A stretch of DNA of 64,000 nt, from assembly GCA_949840915.1 (NCBI GenBank), contig CATKXY010000010.1:40021-104020 (forward strand), in the 5' to 3' direction. The DNA comes from an uncultured Lachnospiraceae bacterium. Its GTDB lineage: Bacteria; Bacillota; Clostridia; Lachnospirales; Lachnospiraceae. Under the pieces are notes generated by a model. It was not told where the DNA came from and did no database searches. It was given only the letters and a program-made list of their open reading frames with translations. The position numbers and the translations under genes are program-made. Of the stretch, positions 45,788 to 54,365 are shown in pieces. Numbering within the stretch: the stretch's first letter is position 1; each line of letters opens with the position of its first letter.

Positions 45788-46030
45788 ATGGCTACAAATT
45801 CTGCACAGGTTGATAACCTTGTAAACTTACTGGATGGCTATGCTACAAAGGGCGGTCATCATCTGAACGTAAATGTACTGAACAGAGACACCCTGCTGGA
45901 TGCTCAGAAGCATCCCGAGAACTATCCTCAGCTGACCATTCGCGTGTCCGGATATGCAGTAAACTTTATTAAGCTGACTCCCGAGCAGCAGGCTGATGTT
46001 ATTTCCCGTACTTTCCATGAGGCCATCTAA
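45788..46030 (+). CDS. Stand-alone glycyl radical subunit of pyruvate formate-lyase
   Basis: 80 residues equal to the C-terminal domain of [46 protein letters not shown] and [11 protein letters not shown]. Gly55 in RVSGYAV is the residue that PflA would convert to the radical. It resembles the C-terminal part of YfiD/GrcA (about 127 residues), which replaces oxygen-cleaved PFL C-termini in E. coli, but here the core has no domain of its own. AAAGGAGGATCATAAA is a very strong RBS, suggesting high output. Confidence 0.95.
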   Translation: MATNSAQVDNLVNLLDGYATKGGHHLNVNVLNRDTLLDAQKHPENYPQLTIRVSGYAVNFIKLTPEQQADVISRTFHEAI

Positions 46031-46063
46031 TCGAATCTTCAACAAAATACCCGGGTAACCGGG

Positions 46064-46117
46064 GTAACAAAAGAGAGCTTCGGATTCGTCCGAAGCTCTC
46101 TTTTGTTACACTTTTTT
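46064..46117. terminator. Strong bidirectional terminator of the split pfl operon
   Basis: A perfect 21-bp stem with a TTCG loop (GTAACAAAAGAGAGCTTCGGA and its complement), followed by ACTTTTTTA. It separates the operon from the convergent surface-protein gene. Confidence 0.93.
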
Positions 46118-46132
46118 ATTGATCAGAACCCA

Positions 46133-47140
46133 TTATATGGTCTTCTTCCTTCGTATTAGAAGACATCCCGCAAGACACAAACCTGAGATCAGCAACATTG
46201 TCTCAGTCAAACGCATCACCAGACTGCTCTCTCCTGTTTTCGGAACATCATCATATAAGTCTGACTGCGCTGTACTCTGAGAGGCCGCCGCACTCTGAGA
46301 AGTCGCTGCAGGCGCGTTTCCGGATGTGCTGTAATTACCGGAATAAGTCTCCAGCCCCTTCTTTTCATCAAATCGAAATGTTCCGTTGGCAAATTTCCAG
46401 TATTCCGAATAGAGACCGCCTACATCCGAAACCGAAGCATAGTCCACTGTCCCGCCCACAGTCACATTGGGAAGCCATTTCTCATCACTTCTGGCATCAT
46501 CCAGTCTCCCTTTACTGTTATACAGTCTCAAATTGGAGACATTGTTGTGGAAGGTGCAATCTGCCGCATCGTACACATATGCGTTGGTGACGTTTCCGCC
46601 GATTGCCGCATAGCTGTCTCCCAGCACATGACACTCATCTACGCCTCCGGTGGAAAGGAATGCGCTGGAACGGCTTATGGTCAGATTGCTCAGATGCGCT
46701 TTGATCTCGATGACCGTCTGATCCGTGGCCTGTTTTACCCGTTTCACAGAGTATCCGTCCTCCTGCTCTTCCAATCCTTCCGTCAGAGGGAGATTGGGCA
46801 GCACCACTACTATATCTCCGTCCTTGATGGTATAATCATCTCCCTCGTTGAGATAATAAGGCTCTCTGCCCTCCTTATTGTCATCCCAGAAGCCGACCTG
46901 CCTGCGCCACTGATAAGTATGGCTTGAATCATGTCCTTCAAAAGTGGGATTTCCATGTTTGTCCTTGGTGTCTTCATCCCAGAGACATGTTGTGCAGACA
47001 TATCTGAGATAAAATGTCGTAGGCTCCTCCGCCAAAACCCGCAGCGAGCTTCCTCCGGGAAAAGCGGCGGCAGCCAATACGGAAACCGTAAGTAAAGCAG
47101 CTTTCCCAAAACTTTTCATCTTTCGCATTCTTCGTCTCAT
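46133..47140 (-). CDS. Second VPKTG-anchored surface protein
   Basis: 335 residues from ATG 47140 (GGGGAG at 8 bases); the track's 21 extra codons lack an RBS. Signal peptide, then the same blocks as the protein at 35742: WRRQVGFWDDNKEGREPYYLNEGDD, GGVDECHVLGDSYAAIGGNVTNA and VSNLRLYN, a Ser/Ala/Gln spacer, and the sorting signal DDVPKTGES, helix and RRKKTI. A CTTCLW pair near the N-terminus is unique to this copy. It lies 37 bases after the hemerythrin-receiver gene, so the two are probably cotranscribed. The sortase at 34874 is the obvious anchoring enzyme. Confidence 0.87.
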   Translation of the reverse strand: MRRRMRKMKSFGKAALLTVSVLAAAAFPGGSSLRVLAEEPTTFYLRYVCTTCLWDEDTKDKHGNPTFEGHDSSHTYQWRRQVGFWDDNKEGREPYYLNEGDDYTIKDGDIVVVLPNLPLTEGLEEQEDGYSVKRVKQATDQTVIEIKAHLSNLTISRSSAFLSTGGVDECHVLGDSYAAIGGNVTNAYVYDAADCTFHNNVSNLRLYNSKGRLDDARSDEKWLPNVTVGGTVDYASVSDVGGLYSEYWKFANGTFRFDEKKGLETYSGNYSTSGNAPAATSQSAAASQSTAQSDLYDDVPKTGESSLVMRLTETMLLISGLCLAGCLLIRRKKTI

Positions 47141-47177
47141 CACCTGTTCTCCCCCCGCCTGATTCCTCATCACATTG

Positions 47178-48524
47178 TCACTCTTTATTTGCCAGAAAAT
47201 CATTGACCATCTTCTTGATCTCCTCGTCCGGCATCATTTTTAACAGATATCCCTCCGGCTTAAGCTCTCTGACTTTCTTTACGCTCTCCCTGTCGGCTCT
47301 TCCCGTCAAAAAAAATACAGGAATGTTCGCCGTCGCCTTCTCGGAACGGATCATCTCCAAAGTCTGCCTTCCGTCACAGACAGGCATCTCATAATCCAGC
47401 AGAACCAGATCCGGTCTGTTAATTGTGATACTCTGAATGGCGGATATACTGGAGCCCACTTCCGTCACCTCATAATCGCTCTCAAAAAGACTGACTATCT
47501 TCTTTCTCATAAACTCCGAATCATCCACCACAAGGATTTTTTTCTTCTGCTTTTTCCATTCCGCATTCTCATTGTCCAGATATTGTTTAACCGCATCCAT
47601 TGCATTTTCGTGATCTATCCCGGACTCGATCTTACCGCGGATAGAATTTGAAGATGCCGCGCAAAATGCAAAATATCCCTCGCCCGTGTCGAACAGCAGA
47701 CTGCAGGATGGCGGAACACGGTCAAAGGAATCCAGCAGCTGCTCATGGGTCAGCAGACTCTCTTTCTCCAATTCAAACAGATCCAGAGACGGAAAGCTTT
47801 CCCGGATACGTTCCATAAACTGTCTGGAAATATATCTGCCGATATTGATGACCATATCGTCAACCTTTTTATATTCCGCATTGAAGATGGTACCTACGAT
47901 TTTAAGCAGAAGCTCCTCCTCAAATACAAGTGCGATCTCCCACTTTCCTTTATTTTCCCCGCGGTAGACAAAACGGCTGCAGATCACCTTTCCAAAGTTT
48001 TCTCCCGCATACTGCTTGCTGATCTTTTTCGCCTGCAGCTGAAACATCTCCTGAATAAGCTGGATAATGGTCTGCCCCATGACTTCCTGCTCTTTTTCAT
48101 GAGGAAGATCCACCCATTTGCTTCTCTTTTTCCCTATAATCGCCAGATCCTCTGTCAGCGTGTGCGCAACCACCCATCCGATACAGACACCAAGAAAATG
48201 CCTGATGGACTCGACAGAATATTCAGACTCCTCCATCTCTTTTTCCAGTGCCGGCAGCGTATTGTCACGGAAATCGGTATGGAGCCGTTTATGTACCTCG
48301 TATTCACTGTAGTTGATGGAACGCATATATTGTTCCTCGTGCTCGAAATGCTCTGTGGAATGGTTTTTAAGATATTTTACCCCTTCCCTGCATACCCACT
48401 CGCTTTTGTCCTCATTTTCACTGATGCGCAAAAGCTTATCCATCGTTGAGAAGAGTAGTTTGTGCTCCTTGTCAATAAAATCAACACCAAGATTATATCT
48501 GTCGTTCCATTTTATCTGTTTCAT
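47178..48524 (-). CDS. Hemerythrin, CheX-like and response-regulator receiver protein
   Basis: 448 residues. Domain order: hemerythrin (1-130; KEHKLLF, EHFEHEEQYM, HKRLHTDF, GWVVAHTLTEDL), a middle domain shared with the protein at 7277 (150-310), and a CheY-like receiver (about 328-445) with DDSEF, the phospho-acceptor Asp in LVLLDYEMP and FFLTGRA. In LKMM the usual conserved KP is changed. It likely couples O2 or iron status to phosphorelay signalling. Start at ATG 48524, because GAGG lies 5 bases before it; the track's GTG is two codons earlier. No kinase is adjacent. Confidence 0.88.
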   Translation of the reverse strand: MKQIKWNDRYNLGVDFIDKEHKLLFSTMDKLLRISENEDKSEWVCREGVKYLKNHSTEHFEHEEQYMRSINYSEYEVHKRLHTDFRDNTLPALEKEMEESEYSVESIRHFLGVCIGWVVAHTLTEDLAIIGKKRSKWVDLPHEKEQEVMGQTIIQLIQEMFQLQAKKISKQYAGENFGKVICSRFVYRGENKGKWEIALVFEEELLLKIVGTIFNAEYKKVDDMVINIGRYISRQFMERIRESFPSLDLFELEKESLLTHEQLLDSFDRVPPSCSLLFDTGEGYFAFCAASSNSIRGKIESGIDHENAMDAVKQYLDNENAEWKKQKKKILVVDDSEFMRKKIVSLFESDYEVTEVGSSISAIQSITINRPDLVLLDYEMPVCDGRQTLEMIRSEKATANIPVFFLTGRADRESVKKVRELKPEGYLLKMMPDEEIKKMVNDFLANKE

Positions 48525-48650
48525 AGGCACCTCACTGTGTTATAATATAGAATTAATTACCATTTCTATAGACCTTCCAATGGTATGCATTATATCATAT
48601 TTTCAGTATTTTGTCTATATAACAGCCCATGCTCACTTTCCAATTATGTC

Positions 48651-48679
48651 TTTATATTTACAGCTAAATGAGGTATAAT
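48651..48679 (+). promoter_or_regulatory. Promoter of pflA
   Basis: TTTATA, 17 bases, TATAAT, 33 bases before the pflA ATG. The -10 is perfect, the -35 weak. Confidence 0.5.
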
Positions 48680-48712
48680 AGATAACAAAATGATACGGAA
48701 AGGAATATTGCT

Positions 48713-49477
48713 ATGCAAGGTAAAATTCATTCTCTGGAAAGCTTTGGGACCGTTGACGGCCCCGGCACACGTTTCGTAGTATTTGTACAGGGCTGTCCCA
48801 TGCGCTGCGCTTACTGTCATAATCCCGACACATGGGAGATGAACGGCGGCACCCTCATGGAACCCTCCTACATTATAGAGCAGTATGAGCGCAACAAAGC
48901 ATTTTACGCCAACGGCGGCGGCCTGACTGTGACAGGAGGCGAACCGTTGATGCAGGTGGATTTTTTGATCGACCTCTTTACGCTGGCCAAGCAGCAAAAC
49001 ATTCACACCTGTATCGACAGTTCCGGCATTGCCTACAATCCGAACAATACAGAATGGCTGAAAAAGCTCGATCATCTCATGACCCTCACAGACCTGGTGA
49101 TGCTGGACATTAAGCATATCGACCCGGAAAAACACAAGGATCTAGTCAAACAGCCCAACACCAATATTTTGAAATTTGCCGCTTATCTGAACGATAAAAA
49201 GGTTGATATGTGGATTCGCCATGTGATTGTCCCCGGCTACACGGACGACGACAAATATCTGTTTGACCTGGGATACTTTATCGGCCAGTTTACCAATCTG
49301 AAAGCGCTGGATGCACTGCCTTATCACACCATGGGCGAAGCTAAATACGAAAAGCTCGGCATGGAATACCGCCTCAAAGGAGTTCCCGCTATGGATAAGG
49401 ACAAACTGATCGAAAAGAAAGAAGTAATACTGAACGGCATCCGCAAACGCAGAGCGGAAATGCAGTCTGCGCAATAG
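48713..49477 (+). CDS. pflA: Pyruvate formate-lyase activating enzyme
   Basis: 254 residues. Radical SAM enzyme that abstracts hydrogen from the glycyl radical residue of PFL. The [4Fe-4S] cysteines are Cys28, Cys32 and Cys35 in QGCPMRCAYC; GGGLTVTGGEPLMQ binds SAM; MLDIKHIDPEKH follows. Substrate here should be Gly55 of the 80-residue subunit (inference; no other glycyl radical enzyme is in the window). It has its own promoter 2.7 kb from the pfl operon. GGAAAGGAATATTG precedes the ATG. Confidence 0.96.
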   Translation: MQGKIHSLESFGTVDGPGTRFVVFVQGCPMRCAYCHNPDTWEMNGGTLMEPSYIIEQYERNKAFYANGGGLTVTGGEPLMQVDFLIDLFTLAKQQNIHTCIDSSGIAYNPNNTEWLKKLDHLMTLTDLVMLDIKHIDPEKHKDLVKQPNTNILKFAAYLNDKKVDMWIRHVIVPGYTDDDKYLFDLGYFIGQFTNLKALDALPYHTMGEAKYEKLGMEYRLKGVPAMDKDKLIEKKEVILNGIRKRRAEMQSAQ

Positions 49478-49509
49478 CCCCAGAATAATAAATTTCTTGC
49501 TTTTACCAC

Positions 49510-49579
49510 TTGAATCAGCCCTCCTTTTGTATTACAATAGACGCAAGAGATTGATATGAATTTATCACACAAAAGGAGG
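49510..49579 (+). promoter_or_regulatory. Ferredoxin promoter and inverted repeat covering its RBS
   Basis: TTGAAT, 17 bases, TACAAT (49510-49538). CCTCCTTTTGT (49520-49530) within the spacer is the exact inverse of ACAAAAGGAGG (49569-49579), which holds the ferredoxin Shine-Dalgarno. Confidence 0.6.
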
Positions 49580-49587
49580 AATTTGTT

Positions 49588-49758
49588 ATGGCATTTGTGA
49601 TCGGTGATGCTTGCGTGGCTTGCGGTGCCTGTGAGGCTCAGTGTCCTGTCGGCGCTATAACCATGGGCGACGGCAAGTTTGAGATCGATGCGGATAAGTG
49701 CATCAGTTGTGGTTCTTGCGCAGGTCAGTGTCCTGTCGGCACTATTGCAGAGGACTAA
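49588..49758 (+). CDS. 2[4Fe-4S] ferredoxin
   Basis: 56 residues, too short for the track. Two CxxCxxCxxxCP clusters: Cys9, 12, 15 and 19 followed by Pro20, and Cys38, 41, 44 and 48 followed by Pro49, exactly the clostridial ferredoxin pattern. Soluble low-potential electron carrier. AGGAGGAATTTGTT is the RBS. It is 110 bases after pflA and a candidate reductant for it (inference), as well as for other fermentative enzymes. Confidence 0.97.
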   Translation: MAFVIGDACVACGACEAQCPVGAITMGDGKFEIDADKCISCGSCAGQCPVGTIAED

Positions 49759-49799
49759 ATCCCAGGCAATCATATTTATAAGAATTGATCTAACATGGG

Positions 49800-49840
49800 A
49801 AAAGGCATTTCAGATAACGAAACGCCTTTTCTTTTTTTCT
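49800..49840. terminator. Terminator after ferredoxin
   Basis: AAAAGGCATTTC pairs with GAAACGCCTTTT with one mismatch, then CTTTTTTTCT. It overlaps the stop codon of the convergent MerR-type gene. Confidence 0.82.
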
Positions 49841-50403
49841 CTCTGCTGACCGGACTTCAGCGGTTCTGCTTCTTTGTCCTTGCTGCTGCCCATCAGCTCC
49901 TTGATTTTCTTGCCGCTGCTCTTCTTGCGCAGAAGCTCGTCCATCTGTCTATAATAGCGCTCTGAGCGTTCAGCCTCCTGTCTGGCACGCTCCTCGTCGC
50001 GCTCCTCCTGCATACGGAACTGATAATCCAGCTCTTTGAGCACACTCTCCTTAATCTGCTTGACAAGCTCCGCATTATTCTCCTGTACCGCCTGACGGAT
50101 CAGCTGCTGCATGATCCACTGCAGTCTCTGCGCCTTTTCCTCCCGGCTCTCGGGAGCGCTCTCCTGAGGCAGCACATCAAACTTTCCGTCCTTCAGAACC
50201 ATCTTAATCGCCTTCAACTGCAATCCCCTCTCTTTCATTTTTTTGATCTGTTTAAAACATTCCACATCCTCCTGTGTATAATAGCGGTGTCCCAGCTCAT
50301 TGCGCTTGATGGGAAGATGCAGCTCCTCTTCCCAATATCGCAGCACATGGCTCTCCACCTGAACCTCTTTTGCAGCATCTGAAATCAATAAATAATTGTC
50401 CAT
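49810..50403 (-). CDS. MerR-family transcriptional regulator
   Basis: 197 residues from ATG 50403 (AAGGGGAAGCTT upstream). The track's 62-codon extension would cross the dnaB terminator. N-terminal winged helix with LLISDAAKEVQVESHVLRYWEEELHL and the RYYTQEDVECFKQIKKMKERG signature, then a long charged coiled coil and a Lys/Arg-rich C-terminus (KKKRRF). There are no C-terminal metal-type cysteines, so the signal is unknown. Downstream of dnaB. Confidence 0.88.
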   Translation of the reverse strand: MDNYLLISDAAKEVQVESHVLRYWEEELHLPIKRNELGHRYYTQEDVECFKQIKKMKERGLQLKAIKMVLKDGKFDVLPQESAPESREEKAQRLQWIMQQLIRQAVQENNAELVKQIKESVLKELDYQFRMQEERDEERARQEAERSERYYRQMDELLRKKSSGKKIKELMGSSKDKEAEPLKSGQQREKKKRRFVI

Positions 50404-50437
50404 AAGCTTCCCCTTTCCGACAAAGTTTTCTATTTCC

Positions 50438-50474
50438 AAAAAAAGAGAATGGGCGCTCTGCTCATTCTCTTTTG
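50438..50474 (-). terminator. Terminator after dnaB
   Basis: Minus strand AAAAGAGAATG, an 11-base loop, CATTCTCTTTT, followed by TTT. Confidence 0.85.
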
Positions 50475-50485
50475 TAAAAATCTCT

Positions 50486-51844
50486 CTATGTATCTGATCT
50501 TCGGGCACGCTCAAGATTAGCAAACTTGGTGTACTCGGGCAGCCATGCCAGCTCCACCGTTCCGATGGGACCGTTTCTCTGCTTTGCAATGATAATTTCC
50601 GAAATGCCTCTGCGTTCTGTGTCGTGATTATAATAGTCGTCGCGGTAAATAAACATTACCACGTCGGCGTCCTGCTCAATAGCCCCCGATTCACGCAGAT
50701 CGGAAAGCATGGGTCTGTGATCCGGTCTCTGCTCTACCGCCCGGGACAGCTGTGATAAGGCCAGCACCGGCACATTTAATTCACGGGCTACGGATTTCAA
50801 CCCCCGGGATATATCCGATATTTCCTGCTGACGGGAATCCGACCGTCCTCCGCTGCCGGACATGAGCTGCAGATAGTCGATAATGATCATGGACAGCCCG
50901 TGTTCCAGTTTCAGCCTGCGGCACTTGGAACGCAGTTCCGAGATACTGATTCCGGGTGTGTCATCGATCATCAGCTGCGACTTTCCGATGATGCCCGCGC
51001 TCTCGATCAAGCGCTCCCAGTCCTGGTCATTCAACTGCCCTGTGCGGAGCTTCTGGGCGTCCACACTCGACTCCAGGGAAAACATACGGTTCACCAGCTG
51101 CTCCTTACTCATCTCCAGACTGAATACCGCCACCGGCAAATTCTTCTTAAAGGCCACATACTGGGCTATATTCAAGGCAAACGCAGTCTTTCCCATGGAG
51201 GGCCGCGCTGCGATCAGTACCAAATCAGAGGGCTGCATACCGGCAGTGCGGTAATCCAGATCCGTAAAGCCTGTCGGAATTCCGGTGACACTGCCCTTGT
51301 TCCTGGAGGCTGCCTCGATTCGGTCCATGGCATTCATGACCACCTGACGAATCGGTACAAACTCACTGGTGTCACGCTTCTGAAGAAGCTGAAACATACG
51401 CTTCTCCGTGTCCTCGAGAATATACTCCAGACTCTCCTTCTCCGCGTAGCAATTGTTGGCAATCTCTTCATTCAGGCGGATCAGTCTGCGCAGCAGCGAC
51501 TTCTTCGCCACAATATTGGCATAATACTTTACATTGGCCGAGGTAGGCACCGCCGCAATCAGATCACGCACAAATTCCAGGCTGGATATCTCCGGCGGCA
51601 CGTCCTTCTCCCGGAGACGGTTCTGCAGTGTCACTAAATCTATGGGCTGCCCTTCCTCCCCCATCTCCACCATGGTCTCAAAAAGAATACCGTACTGTCT
51701 GCTGTAAAAGTCCTCGCCCGTGACGATCTCGGACGCCACCGTGACAGCCTCTCTGTCCATGATCATGGAACCGATCACTGACTGCTCCGCCTCCACACTG
51801 TGCGGTAATATTCTCTTTAAGACATTTTCTTCCATTCCGGGCAT
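50486..51844 (-). CDS. dnaB: Replicative DNA helicase
   Basis: 452 residues. Hexameric helicase that opens DNA ahead of the fork (DnaC in Bacillus naming). N-terminal primase-binding domain (PHSVEAEQSVIGSMI), linker, RecA-type motor with Walker A AARPSMGKT (212-220), LMIDDTPGISISELRSK, SGSGGRSDSRQQEISDISRGLK and LSDLRESGAIEQDADVV. ATG 51844 lies two bases after the rplI stop and has GGAGG within the rplI end, so translation is coupled. Its loader genes dnaD-dnaI are at 13-15 kb. Confidence 0.97.
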   Translation of the reverse strand: MPGMEENVLKRILPHSVEAEQSVIGSMIMDREAVTVASEIVTGEDFYSRQYGILFETMVEMGEEGQPIDLVTLQNRLREKDVPPEISSLEFVRDLIAAVPTSANVKYYANIVAKKSLLRRLIRLNEEIANNCYAEKESLEYILEDTEKRMFQLLQKRDTSEFVPIRQVVMNAMDRIEAASRNKGSVTGIPTGFTDLDYRTAGMQPSDLVLIAARPSMGKTAFALNIAQYVAFKKNLPVAVFSLEMSKEQLVNRMFSLESSVDAQKLRTGQLNDQDWERLIESAGIIGKSQLMIDDTPGISISELRSKCRRLKLEHGLSMIIIDYLQLMSGSGGRSDSRQQEISDISRGLKSVARELNVPVLALSQLSRAVEQRPDHRPMLSDLRESGAIEQDADVVMFIYRDDYYNHDTERRGISEIIIAKQRNGPIGTVELAWLPEYTKFANLERARRSDT

Positions 51845-51845
51845 C

Positions 51846-52292
51846 CTATGCCTCCAATACCTTGACTGTCAGTCTGGCAGTCACCTGAGGGTGCAGTTTC
51901 ACGGCAATCTCATAACTTCCAAAGTTCTTTAACGCCTCAGGCAGCTGAATCTTCTTCTTATCGATCTCCAGGCTATGCTGTTCCTTTACAGCCGCCGCAA
52001 TTTCTTTGGTGGAGACAGAACCAAAGGCTCTGCCGCCCTCGCCGGCCTTGATCTTCACGATCACCTGCTTTGTCTCCAGCTCTGCCGCCAGAGCTTTCGC
52101 CGCATCCAGCTGCTCCTGAGCAATCTTATCGCTGTTGGCCTTCTGCAGCTTCAGATCGTTCATATTCTTGGCATTCGCCTCCACCCCGATCTTTTTGGGC
52201 AGAATGTAATTCCTGGCGTATCCCTCGCTGGCTTCAATGATATCACCCTTTTTGCCGAGCTTTTTCTCATCCTGTAAAAGAATAATCTTCAT
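51846..52292 (-). CDS. rplI: 50S ribosomal protein L9
   Basis: 148 residues. Binds 23S rRNA near the L1 stalk. N-terminal domain with KIILLQDEKKLGKKGDIIEASEGYARNYILPK, long connecting helix, C-terminal domain with KAGEGGRAFGSVSTKEIA. Part of gdpP-rplI-dnaB, a common Firmicutes unit. Confidence 0.98.
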   Translation of the reverse strand: MKIILLQDEKKLGKKGDIIEASEGYARNYILPKKIGVEANAKNMNDLKLQKANSDKIAQEQLDAAKALAAELETKQVIVKIKAGEGGRAFGSVSTKEIAAAVKEQHSLEIDKKKIQLPEALKNFGSYEIAVKLHPQVTARLTVKVLEA

Positions 52293-52313
52293 ACGATTCT
52301 ATCTTCCTTTCCG

Positions 52314-54365
52314 TCAAATTTCACCTTTTTCCAGCATATCGTCTATGGTGCGTTTCAGCACGCCGATGGCTTCGACAATGCCTACACCTTCCATCTGACA
52401 GGCCGCAACATTCAAATGTCCTCCGCCTCCCATGCGCTCCATGACAATCTGTACATTCACCTCGTCAATAGAACGGGCGCTGACATATATCTTCCCCTGG
52501 TAATCCGTCAGCACAAAACTGGCCTTGATTCCCTTGATATTCAACAGCTCGTTGGCCGCCTGAGCACCGATTACCGTAGGACTCGGCAGATCCTCCGCCA
52601 TACAGATAGAGATGGCAAAATACTGTTTATAGATCTCAGCCTGACTCACCGCGTCCGCTCTGGCTTTATACTCCTGGGCGTCCTCGCGGAACATCTTGCG
52701 CACTCTGGCCACATCCGCACCGTTTCTGCGCAGGAAAGCAGCCGCCTCAAAAGTACGCACGCCTGTCTTGGTCACAAAGTTGTTGGTATCCACCATTATG
52801 CCCGAGTACATACAGTCTGCCTCCTCGGGACGGATCTTGATGTTATCATAAGTATACTGCAGAATCTCAGACACCATCTCGCAGGCAGAGGATGCATAGG
52901 GCTCCACATAGGACAGCGTAGCGTTCTCGATCGTCTCGGTGCCCTGTCTGTGGTGGTCCAGCACCACGATAGATTTACAGTAGCGCAGCAGCTCCGAGCA
53001 CTCTGTAATAGAGGGCTTATTGACATCCACCACCACCAGGACCGCATTGCTGCCCGCCATCTCGATAGCCTCCTGTCCGGTAATGATCATATCTTCATCA
53101 TACTCCGGATTCTCTTTAAACAGATCCACAAGAGGCTGTATGGCTGTGGTAGCCTCGTCCAGCACAATATGGCATTTGCGTCCCAGAGTTGTGGCGATGC
53201 GGTAAATGCCCACCGCAGAACCAAAACTGTCCACATCCGGCATCCGGTGCCCCATCACCAGCACCTTGTCCTTTCCGGTGATGATCTCCCGCAGCGCATG
53301 CGCCTTGACACGGGCCTTGACACGGGTATTCTTCTCCACCTGCTGACTCTTGCCGCCGTAATAAGTGATACTCTCCGGCGTCTTGATCACCGCCTGATCG
53401 CCGCCCCGTCCCAATGCCAGATCAATCGCGTTTCTGGAAAACTCGTAATTCTGCGCATAGGTGAGGCCGTCCAGTCCCACGCCGATACTGATCGTCACCG
53501 CCATCTCATTTCCGATATTGACGGTTTTGACCTCTTCCAGCAAATCAAAACGGCTCTCCTGCAGCTGGGCGATCGCCTTCTTGCGCAGGATCACCAGATA
53601 CTTGTCCTTCTCCAGCTTCTTGCTGATTCCGTCCAGGGCAGAAATATATTTGTTGACCTTCCTGTCAATCAACGCGATGAGCAGAGAACGCCTGACTTCC
53701 TCAACGCTCTCCAGCGCTTCCTCATAATTATCCAGATAGATCATGCCCACTGCCAGACTCTGATCATCCACTTCCTTCAACGCAATATGCAGAGCCGTCT
53801 CATCAAACAGATACAGCGCGATGAGATAACCGTTGTAGCCCTCCGCATTGATCATATCGCTGTGCGCTGCCATTTCCTTCAGGGAAATCTTTTTCAGCTT
53901 CACCACATACTCGCAGTCCTCATGCTCCAGCTCGTACTGAGCCTCATCCACCCCCGAATCATCGGGAAGCCTGTCCCTCGTGAGAGAGGGAAACAGTCCG
54001 GTAATGGACTTATTATAGCCCTTGGGCTGGTGGATCACATTCTCAAAAGCAATGTTTGTCCAGATCACCTTTCCTGCGTCGTCCAGAAGCGCATAAGGCA
54101 CTTCCATATCCCGCAGAAGCTTTCTCTGGATCTGCCCGTATTCTGTGGCAAAGCTGATGAGCTCGTTCATAATGACAGGCTTGTTATAAAAATACATCGT
54201 CAGCGTTACCGCAAAATAGAATAAAGCAAAAAATCCCAGAAGCAGACCTGCGCGATAATCGATCATGCAGATAGCCGCATCCACGGCGCAGAGCAAAACT
54301 CCCAGATAAATGCTGAATTGTATGTAGGTCTTGATTCGGCCTTTCAGACGAATACGTTTCTTCAT
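52314..54365 (-). CDS. gdpP: Cyclic-di-AMP phosphodiesterase GdpP
   Basis: 683 residues. Degrades c-di-AMP, which controls potassium balance and wall stress. Two membrane helices (residues 12-55), a PAS domain, a degenerate GGDEF region (about 190-310), then DHH and DHHA1 domains with VMGHRMPDVDSFGSA, VVVDVNKPS, VVLDHHRQGTE and GGGGHLNVAACQ. I start at ATG 54365 (TAGGGGAG upstream); the track's 43-codon extension is Pro/Arg-rich and implausible. Confidence 0.95.
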   Translation of the reverse strand: MKKRIRLKGRIKTYIQFSIYLGVLLCAVDAAICMIDYRAGLLLGFFALFYFAVTLTMYFYNKPVIMNELISFATEYGQIQRKLLRDMEVPYALLDDAGKVIWTNIAFENVIHQPKGYNKSITGLFPSLTRDRLPDDSGVDEAQYELEHEDCEYVVKLKKISLKEMAAHSDMINAEGYNGYLIALYLFDETALHIALKEVDDQSLAVGMIYLDNYEEALESVEEVRRSLLIALIDRKVNKYISALDGISKKLEKDKYLVILRKKAIAQLQESRFDLLEEVKTVNIGNEMAVTISIGVGLDGLTYAQNYEFSRNAIDLALGRGGDQAVIKTPESITYYGGKSQQVEKNTRVKARVKAHALREIITGKDKVLVMGHRMPDVDSFGSAVGIYRIATTLGRKCHIVLDEATTAIQPLVDLFKENPEYDEDMIITGQEAIEMAGSNAVLVVVDVNKPSITECSELLRYCKSIVVLDHHRQGTETIENATLSYVEPYASSACEMVSEILQYTYDNIKIRPEEADCMYSGIMVDTNNFVTKTGVRTFEAAAFLRRNGADVARVRKMFREDAQEYKARADAVSQAEIYKQYFAISICMAEDLPSPTVIGAQAANELLNIKGIKASFVLTDYQGKIYVSARSIDEVNVQIVMERMGGGGHLNVAACQMEGVGIVEAIGVLKRTIDDMLEKGEI

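Noticed and set aside
43492-46030. pfl as a frameshifted or stop-broken single gene
   Set aside because: The core ends with TAA, 256 bases and another ORF with its own SD follow, and the radical subunit has a strong SD and ATG. A simple sequencing error cannot make this.
52416-54224. 602-residue plus-strand ORF
   Set aside because: Antisense shadow of gdpP.
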